From: Massilia sp. CFBP 13721
GTDB lineage: Bacteria > Pseudomonadota > Gammaproteobacteria > Burkholderiales > Burkholderiaceae_D
Assembly: GCF_014842025.1 (NCBI RefSeq)
Contig: NZ_JACYUY010000001.1
Location: 1 to 64,000 of the forward strand
Direction: 5' to 3'
DNA length: 64,000 nucleotides
Shown here one piece after another: positions 43,407 through 52,724 of this stretch (its first letter is position 1; every line of letters begins with the position of its first letter). The notes beneath the pieces were generated by a model. The model worked only from the letters and a program-made list of their open reading frames with translations. It was not told where the DNA came from and made no database searches. A program made the position numbers and the translations under genes.

Positions 43407-45104
43407 ATGCATATCAGCACCCAAGAATCGAGCAACGCCGTTCACGAACTGCAAGCCATCCACCGCGCACTCAACCGGGCGCAAGCCGTGATCGAGTTCA
43501 CGCTCGACGGGTATGTCACCCATGCCAACGATAATTTCCTGGCGGTGATGGGCTATAGCCTGGACGAGGTGGTCGGCCAGCACCATTCGATGTTCTGCGA
43601 GCCGTCGTTCGAACAGTCGGCGGCGTACGTGGATTTCTGGGCCGACCTGGCGGCGGGCAAGATCGAGCGCGCCGAATACAAGCGTATCGGCAAGGGCGGG
43701 CGCGAAATCTGGATCAACGCTTCCTACAATCCCGTGCTCGACCCCGAGGGCCGGGTCCACAAGATCATCAAGTTCGCCACCGACGTTTCGGCCGAGAAAG
43801 CGCGCAGCGTCGAGCTGGCCGGATTGGTGGCAGCCATGCGCAAGGCGCAGGCGGTGGTGGAATTCGACATGGACGGCATCCTGCTCGACGCCAACGAGAA
43901 GTTCCTCGACCTGATGGGCTACGCGATCGGCGACGTGCAGGGCGAACACCACCGCGTGTTCTGCGACGACGAGTATGCCGCCAGCCTGGCCTACCGCAAG
44001 TTCTGGCAGCAGCTGCAGCGCGGCGAGTACGACTGCGGCCGTTACCGCCGCCTCGGCAACGACGGCAAGGTGGTCTGGATCCAGGCCACCTACAACCCGA
44101 TCCTCGACGCCAACGGCAAGCCGGTCAAGGTGGTCAAGTTCGCCACCGACATCACCGACCAGGTGCTGCTCGAGCAGCGCAGCGCCGCGCGCGCCATCGA
44201 CGAGCAGCGCAAGGTGACCTTGTTGCTGGCGCAAGTGGCGCGCGCCTCGGCCGGCGACCTGACCGGCATGGCCGAGATCGAGGGCGACGAGCCGCTCGAC
44301 CAGCTGGCGGCCGGCGTCATCAAAATGATCGCCGATCTGCGTGGCGTGATCGGCGAAGTCGTCGGCGCCGCCGGCAAGCTGTCCGGCTCCTCGCGCACCA
44401 TCGCCGACCGCTCCAACGTGGTCGCGGCCAGCGCCCAGGCGCTCGGCGCCACCGTCGAACAGATGAACGCCTCGGTCGACGGCCTGACCGCCTCGATCGG
44501 CACGATCGCGCGCAGCACCGGCGACGCCGATGCGCTGGCCCAGGCCACCCGCAACGAAGCCGAGTCGGGCGCCAAGGCCGTGGCCAAGACCATCGAGGCG
44601 ATGGGCCTGATCAACCAGTCGTCGGAAGACATCGCCGAGATCGTGAAAGTCATCGGCGAAATCGCCAGCCAGACCAACATGCTGGCCTTTAACGCCGCGA
44701 TCGAAGCGGCGCGCGCCGGCGAACATGGCCTGGGTTTCTCGGTCGTGGCCGACGAAGTGCGCAAGCTGGCCGAGCGTTCCTCGCAGGCGACTAAGGAAAT
44801 CTCCAAGCTGATCAACGAATCGGTACGCCGCGTGGTGCAGGGCAGCGACATTTCGCGCCAGGCCAGCGACGCCTTCGACCGTATCGCCTCGGGCGTGGAA
44901 AAAACCTCGCTGGCGATCTCCGACATTTCGCGCAGCGCCGACGAGCAGTCGCTCACCGCGCGCGAAGTGAGCGCCGCGATCGCCTACATCGCCCAGGAAA
45001 CCGAACGTTCGGCCGGCTCCTGCGACAGCATCGCGCGCTCGACCGAAGGCCTCAACGAGAATGCCGAGCAGCTCAACCGCATCGTTTCGCGCTTCGTGGT
45101 CTGA
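43407..45104 (+). CDS. Cytoplasmic PAS-PAS chemoreceptor (BdlA-like)
   Basis: A 565-residue soluble methyl-accepting protein. Two related PAS domains (about residues 20-135 and 145-260) each contain the HH..FC signature ([14 protein letters not shown]), then a helical signalling domain with the hairpin tip [48 protein letters not shown]. There is no membrane segment. The layout resembles BdlA of Pseudomonas, a cytosolic receptor for biofilm dispersal, but is longer. CheR, CheD and a CheW-type protein follow in a coupled operon. Confidence 0.92.
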   Translation: MHISTQESSNAVHELQAIHRALNRAQAVIEFTLDGYVTHANDNFLAVMGYSLDEVVGQHHSMFCEPSFEQSAAYVDFWADLAAGKIERAEYKRIGKGGREIWINASYNPVLDPEGRVHKIIKFATDVSAEKARSVELAGLVAAMRKAQAVVEFDMDGILLDANEKFLDLMGYAIGDVQGEHHRVFCDDEYAASLAYRKFWQQLQRGEYDCGRYRRLGNDGKVVWIQATYNPILDANGKPVKVVKFATDITDQVLLEQRSAARAIDEQRKVTLLLAQVARASAGDLTGMAEIEGDEPLDQLAAGVIKMIADLRGVIGEVVGAAGKLSGSSRTIADRSNVVAASAQALGATVEQMNASVDGLTASIGTIARSTGDADALAQATRNEAESGAKAVAKTIEAMGLINQSSEDIAEIVKVIGEIASQTNMLAFNAAIEAARAGEHGLGFSVVADEVRKLAERSSQATKEISKLINESVRRVVQGSDISRQASDAFDRIASGVEKTSLAISDISRSADEQSLTAREVSAAIAYIAQETERSAGSCDSIARSTEGLNENAEQLNRIVSRFVV

Positions 45105-45949
45105 TGATGCCCGGGAACGCCTTCGATAACGCCGATCTGACCGGCGCCGACTTCGCCGCCCTGGCCAGCCTGGTGCGCGAACACACCGGCATCGCCATGC
45201 ACGAGCACAAGCGCGTGCTGCTGCAGGGCCGCCTGCGTCCGCGCCTGCGTACCCTGGGCCTGGCCCGCTACGGCGACTACATCGCGCGCGTGCGCGCCGA
45301 CCGCGCCGAGGTGCAAGCCTTCATCAACCTGGTGACGACCAACGACACCGCGTTCTTCCGTACCCCGGCCGTGTGGGACTACCTCGAGCGCGACTTCCTG
45401 CCGGGCTGGGTGGCGCAGCATCCGCAGCGCACCCTGCGCATCTGGTCGGCCGCCGCCGCCAGCGGCGAGGAAGCGTATTCTCTGGCGATGCTGTGCAGCG
45501 GCTTCCAGGCGCGCGCGCCGCAGCTCACATTCTCGATTACCGCCACCGACATCGACACCGCGGTGCTGGCCACGGCCGCCACGGGCCTCTATGAAGGCCG
45601 CACCGCGCAGCGCTTTGCCGACGCGCACCCGGAATTGGCGCGCACCCATTTCACGCCCGAGGGCGGCGCACTGCGCGCACGGCCGGAACTGCGCGCCCAC
45701 GTTCGTTTCGGCGAGCACCACCTGCTGGCGCCGTGGCCGGGCGGCGCGCAATTCGACCTGGTCCTGCTGCGCAACGTGCTGATCTACTTCGACGAAGACA
45801 ACCAGCAGCGCGTGCTGGGGCAGGTGCATGCCGCCATGGCTCCGGGCGCGCGCCTGATCCTCGGCGAACAGGAATCGATCACCCGCATCGCCACCCCGTT
45901 CGAATTCGAACAGGCCCACGTCTACCGCATCCGCCAGGAACACGCATAA
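45104..45949 (+). CDS. cheR: CheR-type chemoreceptor methyltransferase
   Basis: A 281-residue SAM-dependent glutamate methyltransferase. The N-terminal helical domain (LASLVREHTGIAM) and the methyltransferase fold with IWSAAAASGEEAYSLAM and LLRNVLIYFDEDNQQRVL are clear. It should methylate the receptor encoded just upstream. The start codon shares a base with the receptor stop codon, so expression is coupled; an ATG at 45107 is an alternative. Confidence 0.94.
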   Translation: MMPGNAFDNADLTGADFAALASLVREHTGIAMHEHKRVLLQGRLRPRLRTLGLARYGDYIARVRADRAEVQAFINLVTTNDTAFFRTPAVWDYLERDFLPGWVAQHPQRTLRIWSAAAASGEEAYSLAMLCSGFQARAPQLTFSITATDIDTAVLATAATGLYEGRTAQRFADAHPELARTHFTPEGGALRARPELRAHVRFGEHHLLAPWPGGAQFDLVLLRNVLIYFDEDNQQRVLGQVHAAMAPGARLILGEQESITRIATPFEFEQAHVYRIRQEHA

Positions 45950-45951
45950 AT

Positions 45952-46452
45952 ATGCATAACATCGTGCAATCCATCGACGCCACCCGCCACCACGTCTTCG
46001 CCGGCCAGATGCAGGTCGGCGCCGGCAGCGACGTTCTCACCGCGCTGCTGGGCTCCTGCGTCGGCATCGGCATGATCTGGCGGAACGGCCGCCGCTGCGG
46101 CCTGGCGCATTGCCTGCTGCCCGAGACCGATGCGGTTCAAGCTGATCTCGGCGCGCGCTACGTCAGCGAAGCGGTACCCGGCCTGCTGCGCGCGCTCGGC
46201 GTGCGGCGCGACCAGTACGACGAGGTCGAAGTCGTCGTCGCCGGCGGCGCCAGCATGCTGGCGGCGCTGCGCGGCCAGGAACCGATCGGGCGCCGCAACG
46301 TGACCGCGGCGCGCGAACACCTCACGCGGCGCGGGTTGCGCGTCAGTTTCCAGGACGTCGGCGGCCACCAGGGCCGGCGCATCAGCATCGATTGCGACAG
46401 CCAGCGCTATTCGGTGGTCGGCATCGGCGCCCCCACGGGAGTACTGCAATGA
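45952..46452 (+). CDS. cheD: CheD chemoreceptor glutamine deamidase
   Basis: A 166-residue CheD. Catalytic Cys36 (GSCVGIG) and His53 (GLAHCLLP) are present with the usual spacing. It deamidates receptor glutamines and adjusts receptor output. It starts 2 bp after cheR and its stop overlaps the start of the triple-CheW gene. Confidence 0.94.
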   Translation: MHNIVQSIDATRHHVFAGQMQVGAGSDVLTALLGSCVGIGMIWRNGRRCGLAHCLLPETDAVQADLGARYVSEAVPGLLRALGVRRDQYDEVEVVVAGGASMLAALRGQEPIGRRNVTAAREHLTRRGLRVSFQDVGGHQGRRISIDCDSQRYSVVGIGAPTGVLQ

Positions 46453-48053
46453 TCGCCCACCAGGAGAACGCAGCCCAGCCGACGCTGGCGCAGTCGGCCC
46501 AAGCTGCACTGGCGGCGATGAATGCCGCGCGCGCGGAAGCGGCCCAGGTGCTGGCCGGCGCCGCCGGCATGGCGCTGTACGGCAGCTTCCTGCTCGGCGG
46601 CCAGGAATTCGCGCTGCCGGCGCTGTCGATCCGCGAAGTGGTCAACCTGCCCGAGCGGATCACCGCCTTGCCGCTGTCGCCGCCTTGCCTGGAAGGCATC
46701 TTCACGCTGCGCGGCGCCGCCATTCCGGTGATGAACCTGGCGCGCATCCTCGATCCCGCCGCGCCCGCCGTGCAGCCCGGCCAGCGCATCGCCATCCTCG
46801 ACCACGACGGCGTCCAGGTCGGGCTGCTGTTCGACGCCACCGGCGAAGTGCTGCGCGTGCGTCCCGAGCAGCGCAGCAGCGTGCAGTACGCGCCCGGCGC
46901 TGGCCGCGCCGTGATTTGCGGCGCGCTGCTGCTGGACGAAGGACGGCGCCTGGTGCAGGTGCTCGATGCGAATGCGCTGATCCGGGTCGAGAACGTGCCG
47001 CAGGTGCGCTCGCTCGCGGCCGCGGCGCACGACGCCCAGCGCGCGCGCTTCCTGCGCCAGGCCGAAGGCCACAAGGCGATCGTGTTCCGCGCCGGCGCCA
47101 CCACCTTCGCGCTGCCGATGCTGGCGGTGCAGGAAATCATCCGCGTCCCCGCCATCGAACCTTCGGCCATGCTCAGCGCGGTGTGCAAGGGCTGGTTCAA
47201 CCTGCGCGGCCGGGCGGTCGGCGTGGTCGACTTCGGGGTGCTGCTGCAATGTGCAGCTGACGGCGCCGACGAGGCCGAGCGCCGCATCCTGGTGGTGCGC
47301 GTCGGCGACGACCTGCTCGGCTTGCTGGTCGATGCGGTCGAGGACGTGCGCGCCCATTTCGACAGCGATATCCTGCCGATCCCGATGCTCGGCACCGGCC
47401 GCGCCGCCATGTTCCGCGGCTGTCTGCCGCACCCGGACGGCGCCGACGCGCTGTTCCTGGCGCCCGAGCATATCTTTACGCAGGGTGAAGTCGCCGAGAT
47501 CTGCGCCGGCCACGGCCGCCTGTACGGCGAACAGGCGGCGGCCGCCGTGCGCGGCGCCGGCACTGTGGCGCGGCGCCGGGTCTACCTCGCATTCTCCCTC
47601 GGCAGCGCCTGGGCCGCCGATATCGGCCAGGTGCGCGAGATCGTCCCCTACGGCACGATCGCGCTGCGCCCGCCGGGCATGCCGGACTGCGTCGAAGGCA
47701 TGATGCAGCTGCGCCGGCAAATGCTGTGTGTGGTCGACCTGCGCCGCCTGTACGGCATGGCGCCGCTGGACGACCCCTCCGAGCGCCGCATCCTGGTGGT
47801 CGAGCACGACGGCGAAAGCTTCGGCCTGGTGGTCGACCGCGTCGACAGCATCCTGACGCTGTCCGACCGCGAGCGCCGCCCGGCGCCGACGCTCGGCCGC
47901 AACGGTGGTGGCAACGGCGCCGGCGCGCCCGACATGCGCCGCGACGTGGGCGAGGTGCTGGCGGTGGCGGGCGAGGAGGGCGACGAACACATCGTCTGCC
48001 TGTTCGACCGCGCGCGCTTCGCCGCCACCCTGCGCGCCCGCCTCGACGCCTGA
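46449..48053 (+). CDS. Protein with three CheW-like domains
   Basis: A 534-residue protein built of three CheW-type domains at about residues 40-185, 210-340 and 375-530, each with the pattern F.LP...I.EV..............G...LRG..IPV.DL. An N-terminal helical segment of about 40 residues precedes them. CheW normally has one such domain and links receptors to CheA. A three-domain form could bridge several receptors. No CheA or CheY is in the window, so the kinase must be encoded elsewhere. ATGA overlap with cheD. Confidence 0.9.
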   Translation: MIAHQENAAQPTLAQSAQAALAAMNAARAEAAQVLAGAAGMALYGSFLLGGQEFALPALSIREVVNLPERITALPLSPPCLEGIFTLRGAAIPVMNLARILDPAAPAVQPGQRIAILDHDGVQVGLLFDATGEVLRVRPEQRSSVQYAPGAGRAVICGALLLDEGRRLVQVLDANALIRVENVPQVRSLAAAAHDAQRARFLRQAEGHKAIVFRAGATTFALPMLAVQEIIRVPAIEPSAMLSAVCKGWFNLRGRAVGVVDFGVLLQCAADGADEAERRILVVRVGDDLLGLLVDAVEDVRAHFDSDILPIPMLGTGRAAMFRGCLPHPDGADALFLAPEHIFTQGEVAEICAGHGRLYGEQAAAAVRGAGTVARRRVYLAFSLGSAWAADIGQVREIVPYGTIALRPPGMPDCVEGMMQLRRQMLCVVDLRRLYGMAPLDDPSERRILVVEHDGESFGLVVDRVDSILTLSDRERRPAPTLGRNGGGNGAGAPDMRRDVGEVLAVAGEEGDEHIVCLFDRARFAATLRARLDA

Positions 48054-48085
48054 CCCGCGCCGGGCATTTCTCCCACCGGCGTACA

Positions 48086-48500
48086 GTAGGGTAGGCCGGG
48101 CGGCGAACCGCTCCGCCCACGCAGTCGTACCCATCCCACACCGCAGTGCCTGCGAGTGCGTTTCGACATGCGAACGCCGTACCGCGTGGGCAGAGCCCAC
48201 CCTACGGACCGTGATATTCGTCCGTCAACATATTATTGAACAGTCGGTATCGCGCAAACCGTAGGGTGGGCTCTGCCCACGGCCGTTCTCCCGCACGCCG
48301 CAGCGCTCGCGAACGGCCACTTGCTCACGCGCACCAGTCGTACCGCTGAGAGCCGCAATGCTCGTAAATGCGCTTCGACATGCAAACGCCGTACCGCGTG
48401 GGCAGAGCGGATCGCCGCCCGGCCCACCCTACGGACCGCGAGATTCGTCGGACAACGATGTCATTGCCCGGTTTGTATCGTGCAAGCCGTAGGGTGTCTC
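48086..48500. repeat. Two palindromic repeat elements in tandem plus a half copy
   Basis: First element 48086-48207 and second 48261-48432, both with GTAGGGTGGGC-type arms, then a solitary GTAGGGTGTC at 48488. The spacers after each right arm also match (GGACCGTGATATTCGTC versus GGACCGCGAGATTCGTC), so the whole unit was probably duplicated. It fills most of the 683-bp gap 48054-48736, where I see no gene before the sialidase start. Confidence 0.8.
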
Positions 48501-48736
48501 GCATAACCGGCACGGGCACAATCCCTGTTGACGACCTGGCTATTTTCGATCGGTGTGCAGGGATTGCACGCAACAATCTCCCCCGTGCCCGGCCCATTTT
48601 TTTGCCAGCCTCGCCCGGTTGCCCCGATATCCGGCTAAAATCCCCGCTTTGCATTGTTTGCAGGCAAGATGCAGCAGCCGATCCCTGGTTTGCTTGCCGC
48701 GCCCGCCTGAACAGCCGATCCCTGCCATTACCCACC

Positions 48737-49906
48737 ATGCACAGTACCCGCACCCTGCCGCTGCGCCGCTGGACCCGGACCACCGTCGTCTCCTTCCTGG
48801 CGGCGCTGGCCGTGCTGGCCGCGTTTGCGGCTGAAGCCGCGCGCTGGATGCGCGCCGCGCCGCCGCCGTCGCTGCTGTCTGCCGCGGCGGCCGACGCGCG
48901 CGGGCAGGCACGCCTCGTCGAACTGTCGCGCTCGCTGATTCCGATGCCGGCCAACACGCCGTCGGCGCACGCCAGTTCGCTCGCCAGCGCCAACGGCGCC
49001 CTGCTGGCCTTCTGGTGGGCCGGCAGCCGCGAGAGCGGTCCGGACGTGAAGGTGTACGCCTCGCGCTCGCGCAACGGCAAGTGGAGCGCGCCTTGGGTCG
49101 TGGCCAGCCGCGAATCGCTGGGACGCGCACTCGGCTTCGGCGTGCGCCGCATCGGCAACCCGGTCGCCTGGACCGCGCCCGACGGCGCCGTCCACCTGTA
49201 CGTGGTCGCCACCGGCATGGGCGGATGGGCGGCGTCGCGCATCGCGCACATGGTGTCGCTGGACGACGGCGCCACCTTCGCCGTGCGTCGGCTGCTGCCG
49301 CTCTCGCCCCTGTTCAATACCAGTACCCTGGTGCGCACCGCGCCGGTCGCGGTCGCCGACGGCGGCTGGTGGCTGCCGGTCTACTTTGAACTGGGCATCA
49401 AGTATCCGATGGCGATGGCCTTCGATGCGCAGGGCGAACCGACCCGCGTCGTGCGCATCGGCGCGCGCATGTCGACGCTGCAGCCGACCATCGTGCCGGT
49501 GTCGCGTACCGAAGTACGCGCCTGGATGCGCGACGCCAGCGACGAACAGCGCGTGCAGCACGCGCGCAGCGGCGACGGCGGCGCCAGCTGGGAAGACTTG
49601 CCGGCCCTGGACATGCCCAACCACAGCACCTCGCTGGCGGCGCTGCGCCTCGCCAACGGCGACATCCTGATGCTGCATAACCACGTCGCCGCCAACGGCT
49701 CGTCGCGCAACATGCTGCGCCTGTCGATCTCGAGCGATGGCCAGGTCTGGCGCACGGTCGCCGATATCGCCAGCGGCAAAGCGGGCGACGAGTTCTCGTA
49801 TCCGACCATGCACCAGGTCGGTGACACACTGCACATCACCTATACCCATCAGCGCGAAGCGATCGCGCATCACGCTTACCAGATCCATATCGGGAAGGAT
49901 ATCTGA
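48737..49906 (+). CDS. Sialidase-fold (BNR/Asp-box) protein, exported
   Basis: A 389-residue protein with an N-terminal membrane or signal segment (about residues 17-35) and a six-bladed sialidase-like propeller. Three Asp-box motifs are visible (SLDDGATF, SGDGGASW, SSDGQVW), as is the RIGNP element. Such folds include exo-sialidases and other glycosidases. A strict sialidase arginine triad cannot be assigned by eye. It overlaps the next gene by 3 bp and is probably co-translated with two membrane proteins. Confidence 0.88.
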   Translation: MHSTRTLPLRRWTRTTVVSFLAALAVLAAFAAEAARWMRAAPPPSLLSAAAADARGQARLVELSRSLIPMPANTPSAHASSLASANGALLAFWWAGSRESGPDVKVYASRSRNGKWSAPWVVASRESLGRALGFGVRRIGNPVAWTAPDGAVHLYVVATGMGGWAASRIAHMVSLDDGATFAVRRLLPLSPLFNTSTLVRTAPVAVADGGWWLPVYFELGIKYPMAMAFDAQGEPTRVVRIGARMSTLQPTIVPVSRTEVRAWMRDASDEQRVQHARSGDGGASWEDLPALDMPNHSTSLAALRLANGDILMLHNHVAANGSSRNMLRLSISSDGQVWRTVADIASGKAGDEFSYPTMHQVGDTLHITYTHQREAIAHHAYQIHIGKDI

Positions 49907-50634
49907 TGACCCTGCCGGAATTCGCGCTGCAGGCCGCCTATGGCCGGCTGTCATGGGCCATCGTGCTCGCCGCCGCAGTGGCGGCGCTGTTGCCAGCCAC
50001 GCTGGGCCGGCGGCGTCCGGCCATCGCGGCGGTGCTGGGCGGCGCCGGCCTGCTGCTGGCATTCGGCGGCGAGGGCGGCGCGGCGTATTGGCTCGGCCTG
50101 ACGTTCCAGTATCCGAGCGGCCTGCTGACCCTGTTGTGCCTGCTCAGCCTGCTCGCGCGCTGGAGCGGGACGGCGCCCGGCGCCCTGATACCGCGCTCGC
50201 TGGTGGCGCCGCTCGCGCTGGCCGGCACCGTGCTGTACCTCGACGCCATGGGCGTGCTGGCGCTGGGCCTGTATTACGCCGGTTTCGGCGCGCTGGCGGC
50301 GCCGCTGCTGGCCCTGTGCGGGGCGCTCGCTTGCGCGCTGGCGTTCGTGCGCGGCAGCGGCGGCCGCCAGCATGCCGCGCTGCTGGGCGCGCTCGTGCTG
50401 TTCAGCCTGCTACGCCTGCCGAGCGGCAACCTGTGGGATGCCGTGCTCGATCCGCTGCTGTGGGCCTGGGCGGTGGGCGCGGCGGTGCGCCAGGGCCTGC
50501 GCCGGCTGGCGCGCAGCAGGGCGCGCGGTGCTGCGGAACGTAACGAAGGTCGCGGCGCCGGCGACCTTGCGGCCGACGTGGCCGCGGCGCAGGTGGCGGC
50601 TCCGGTCGAATCGTTTTCATTAAGTAAGGAGTAG
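49906..50634 (+). CDS. Inner-membrane protein of unknown function
   Basis: A 242-residue, very hydrophobic protein with about seven membrane segments (residues 12-195) and a charged, Ala-rich C-terminal tail of about 45 residues. No family recognised. Its start overlaps the sialidase stop codon and the next membrane-protein gene begins 3 bp after its stop, so the three act as one unit. A role in carbohydrate or lipid-linked chemistry is possible but unproven. Confidence 0.82.
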   Translation: MTLPEFALQAAYGRLSWAIVLAAAVAALLPATLGRRRPAIAAVLGGAGLLLAFGGEGGAAYWLGLTFQYPSGLLTLLCLLSLLARWSGTAPGALIPRSLVAPLALAGTVLYLDAMGVLALGLYYAGFGALAAPLLALCGALACALAFVRGSGGRQHAALLGALVLFSLLRLPSGNLWDAVLDPLLWAWAVGAAVRQGLRRLARSRARGAAERNEGRGAGDLAADVAAAQVAAPVESFSLSKE

Positions 50635-50637
50635 TAC

Positions 50638-51444
50638 GTGGCAAATAACAAATGGCAGACCCATCCGGTCATCCTGATGGCGATCGCCATCAACGTCTTC
50701 ATCCTCGGCCTGGCCGTCGCCTGGTCCGGTCCCGATACCAAGGCCTTGTGGCGCCTGCTGGGCGAAGATGGCATCGTCGAATGGATGCAGTTCCTCTGCT
50801 TCGCCGTGATCGCCGTGATGCTCGGCTTCGTGTTCGTCGAACGCCTGAAGCAGCCCGGTACGTCGAAGTTCGAACTGCTGGCGCTGGGCGGCCTGGCCGC
50901 GCTGGTAGCGCTGGCCGCGTTGGAGGAGGTCAGCTGGTTCCAGCGCGTGCTGGGCATCACCTCGCCCGAGTTCTTCGTCCAGAATAACCGCCAGGCGGAA
51001 ACCAACCTGCACAACCTGGCGCTCGGCAGCGGCAGCCTGCACAAGACCGTGCTGCTCAAGCTGATCCTGGTCGCCGGCCTGACCCACAACCTGGTGCTGC
51101 CGTTCCTGGCGCGCAGCCGCCCGGGCCTGAAGCGCTGGATCGAGTCGATGGGCCTGTACCTGCCGCCGCTGGGCGCGTCGGTCATCTACATCGTGCTGGT
51201 GGTGCTGTCGCACCTCTTGATCGAACACCCGCGCAAGGGCGAGCTGGGCGAGATGTTCGGCGCCGTGCACTACCTGGCAACCGTGTTCTACGCCTATTAC
51301 GTCGGCTTCGACTACGACAAGCCGGCCCTGTTCGGCGAAGGCGTGACCGGCCGCCGCCTGTCGGTGCTGTTCGCGGCGGCGATGGCTTTCCTGCTGCTGG
51401 TGTCCTGGCTGCTGGCTGCCGGCGTGGGCGCGACCGGCGCCTGA
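50638..51444 (+). CDS. Conserved membrane protein with EExSWxQR and ExNLHN motifs
   Basis: A 268-residue protein with about seven membrane segments. EEVSWFQRVLG (about residues 96-106) and QAETNLHNLALG (about 119-130) are strikingly polar blocks between membrane segments and look catalytic. I have seen this pattern in unassigned membrane proteins of many bacteria, but I know of no characterised member. GTG start at 50638 with AAGGAG upstream. Last gene of the sialidase operon; a bidirectional terminator follows. Confidence 0.85.
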   Translation: MANNKWQTHPVILMAIAINVFILGLAVAWSGPDTKALWRLLGEDGIVEWMQFLCFAVIAVMLGFVFVERLKQPGTSKFELLALGGLAALVALAALEEVSWFQRVLGITSPEFFVQNNRQAETNLHNLALGSGSLHKTVLLKLILVAGLTHNLVLPFLARSRPGLKRWIESMGLYLPPLGASVIYIVLVVLSHLLIEHPRKGELGEMFGAVHYLATVFYAYYVGFDYDKPALFGEGVTGRRLSVLFAAAMAFLLLVSWLLAAGVGATGA

Positions 51445-51465
51445 GCGCACGCTCATCGGAGCATG

Positions 51466-51492
51466 AAAAAAGCCGGGCAGCCCGGCTTTTTT
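51466..51492. terminator. Bidirectional Rho-independent terminator
   Basis: AAAAAAGCCGGG, a CAG loop and CCCGGCTTTTTT form a symmetrical hairpin between two converging genes (50638 and 51520). Confidence 0.9.
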
Positions 51493-51519
51493 TACGTCTG
51501 CATTGCGGGCGACCCAGGA

Positions 51520-52512
51520 CTAAGCAGCCGTCGGCAGCGGCGCCTCCGGCGCCACCAGGCCCGCGCTCACCAGTTCCTGCCAGAACGCGGCCGGGATCGC
51601 CATCTCCATCAGGGTGGCGTTGCGCTGCAGGTGCTGCGGACTGCTGGCGCCGGGGATCGTCGCCGCCACGACCGGGTGCGCCGCGCCGAACTGCAGTGCC
51701 GCGGCGGCGAGGTCGACCCCGTGGCGCGCCGCCACCTGGCGCAGGCGCTCGCGCTGCTGGTGCTTGTCTTCGCTAGCCGGCATGTAGTCGTAATGGTCGC
51801 CGCCGGCCAGGAAGCCCGAGTTGAACGGCCCGCCCAGTACCACGCTCGCGCCGCGCGCCGCGCACAGCGGGAACAGTTCGGCCAGCGCCGTCGTTTCCAT
51901 CAGCGTATAGCGTCCGGCAAGCAGGAAGACGTCGGGATCGGACGCCTCCAGCGCGCGCAGGCAGGGCTCGATCGTGTTCACGCCCATGCCCCAGCCCTTG
52001 ATCACGCCTTCCTCGCGCAGTTTGACCAGGCCTTCGAAGGCGCCCCCGGGGCCGGCGGCAATGCGGATGTAGCGCTCGTAATCGTCGCGGCCGAAGGCGT
52101 CGGGCGAAAGGTCGTGCACGTAGACGATGTCGATGTGGCCGAGGGCGAGCCGCTGCAGGCTGTCTTCGACCGCGCGCCGCACGCCATCGCTCGTGTAGTC
52201 GATCACGCGCCGGAACGGCAGTGCCGAGACAAAGGGCGCGGCGATTTCGCCGACCGGGTCAGGCACCAGCAGGCGCCCGACCTTGGTCGAGAGCGTGTAG
52301 TCGGCGCGCGCGCGGCGGCGCAGGGCTTGCCCGAAGCGGTGCTCGGACAGGCCGGCGCCGTAATGCGGCGCGGTGTCGAAGTAGCGGATGCCGGCGTCCC
52401 AGGCGGCATCGACCGTGGTGCGCGCCGCCTCGTCGCTGGTGGTCTTGTACATGTCGCCCAGGCCGGTGCCGCCAAGGCCCAGGCGCGTGATCGGTCGGTA
52501 ACGCTGGTTCAC
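51520..52512 (-). CDS. Aldo/keto reductase (D-threo-aldose dehydrogenase type)
   Basis: A 330-residue aldo/keto reductase. The catalytic set is seen in YFDTAPHYGAGLSEHRFG (Asp, Tyr), STKVGRLL (Lys) and VHDLSPDAF (His). It belongs to the group that oxidises L-fucose and D-threo-aldoses or pyridoxal. The start is taken as GTG 52512, with AAAGGA seven bases upstream; an ATG at 52533 is in frame but has no such site. Monocistronic, converging on the sialidase operon. Confidence 0.88.
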   Translation of the reverse strand: MNQRYRPITRLGLGGTGLGDMYKTTSDEAARTTVDAAWDAGIRYFDTAPHYGAGLSEHRFGQALRRRARADYTLSTKVGRLLVPDPVGEIAAPFVSALPFRRVIDYTSDGVRRAVEDSLQRLALGHIDIVYVHDLSPDAFGRDDYERYIRIAAGPGGAFEGLVKLREEGVIKGWGMGVNTIEPCLRALEASDPDVFLLAGRYTLMETTALAELFPLCAARGASVVLGGPFNSGFLAGGDHYDYMPASEDKHQQRERLRQVAARHGVDLAAAALQFGAAHPVVAATIPGASSPQHLQRNATLMEMAIPAAFWQELVSAGLVAPEAPLPTAA

Positions 52513-52593
52513 GATGCGTCCTTTTCTGTTCATGGAAGAGCGTCCATGATGCCCGCGGCGGTGCCGGGGCGGGCGCACGGTTGATTGGACGAC

Positions 52594-52686
52594 AAAAAAG
52601 GCGCTGTCACCGTTCGCTATGGATGAGGATCGAACTGCGCGATGACAGCGCCAAAAAAAACCGGGATGCGGATGCATCCCGGTTTT
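52594..52686 (-). terminator. Two stacked terminator hairpins
   Basis: GGCGCTGTCA (52600-52609) pairs with TGACAGCGCC (52643-52652), and CCGGGATGC (52661-52669) pairs with GCATCCCGG (52674-52682). A-runs and T-runs flank both. They serve the beta-barrel gene at 52725 (minus strand) and may insulate the aldo/keto reductase gene. Confidence 0.8.
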
Positions 52687-52724
52687 GGTGCGGCTTCCCG
52701 GTTCCGGTGCGGCTTGCCGGTTGC

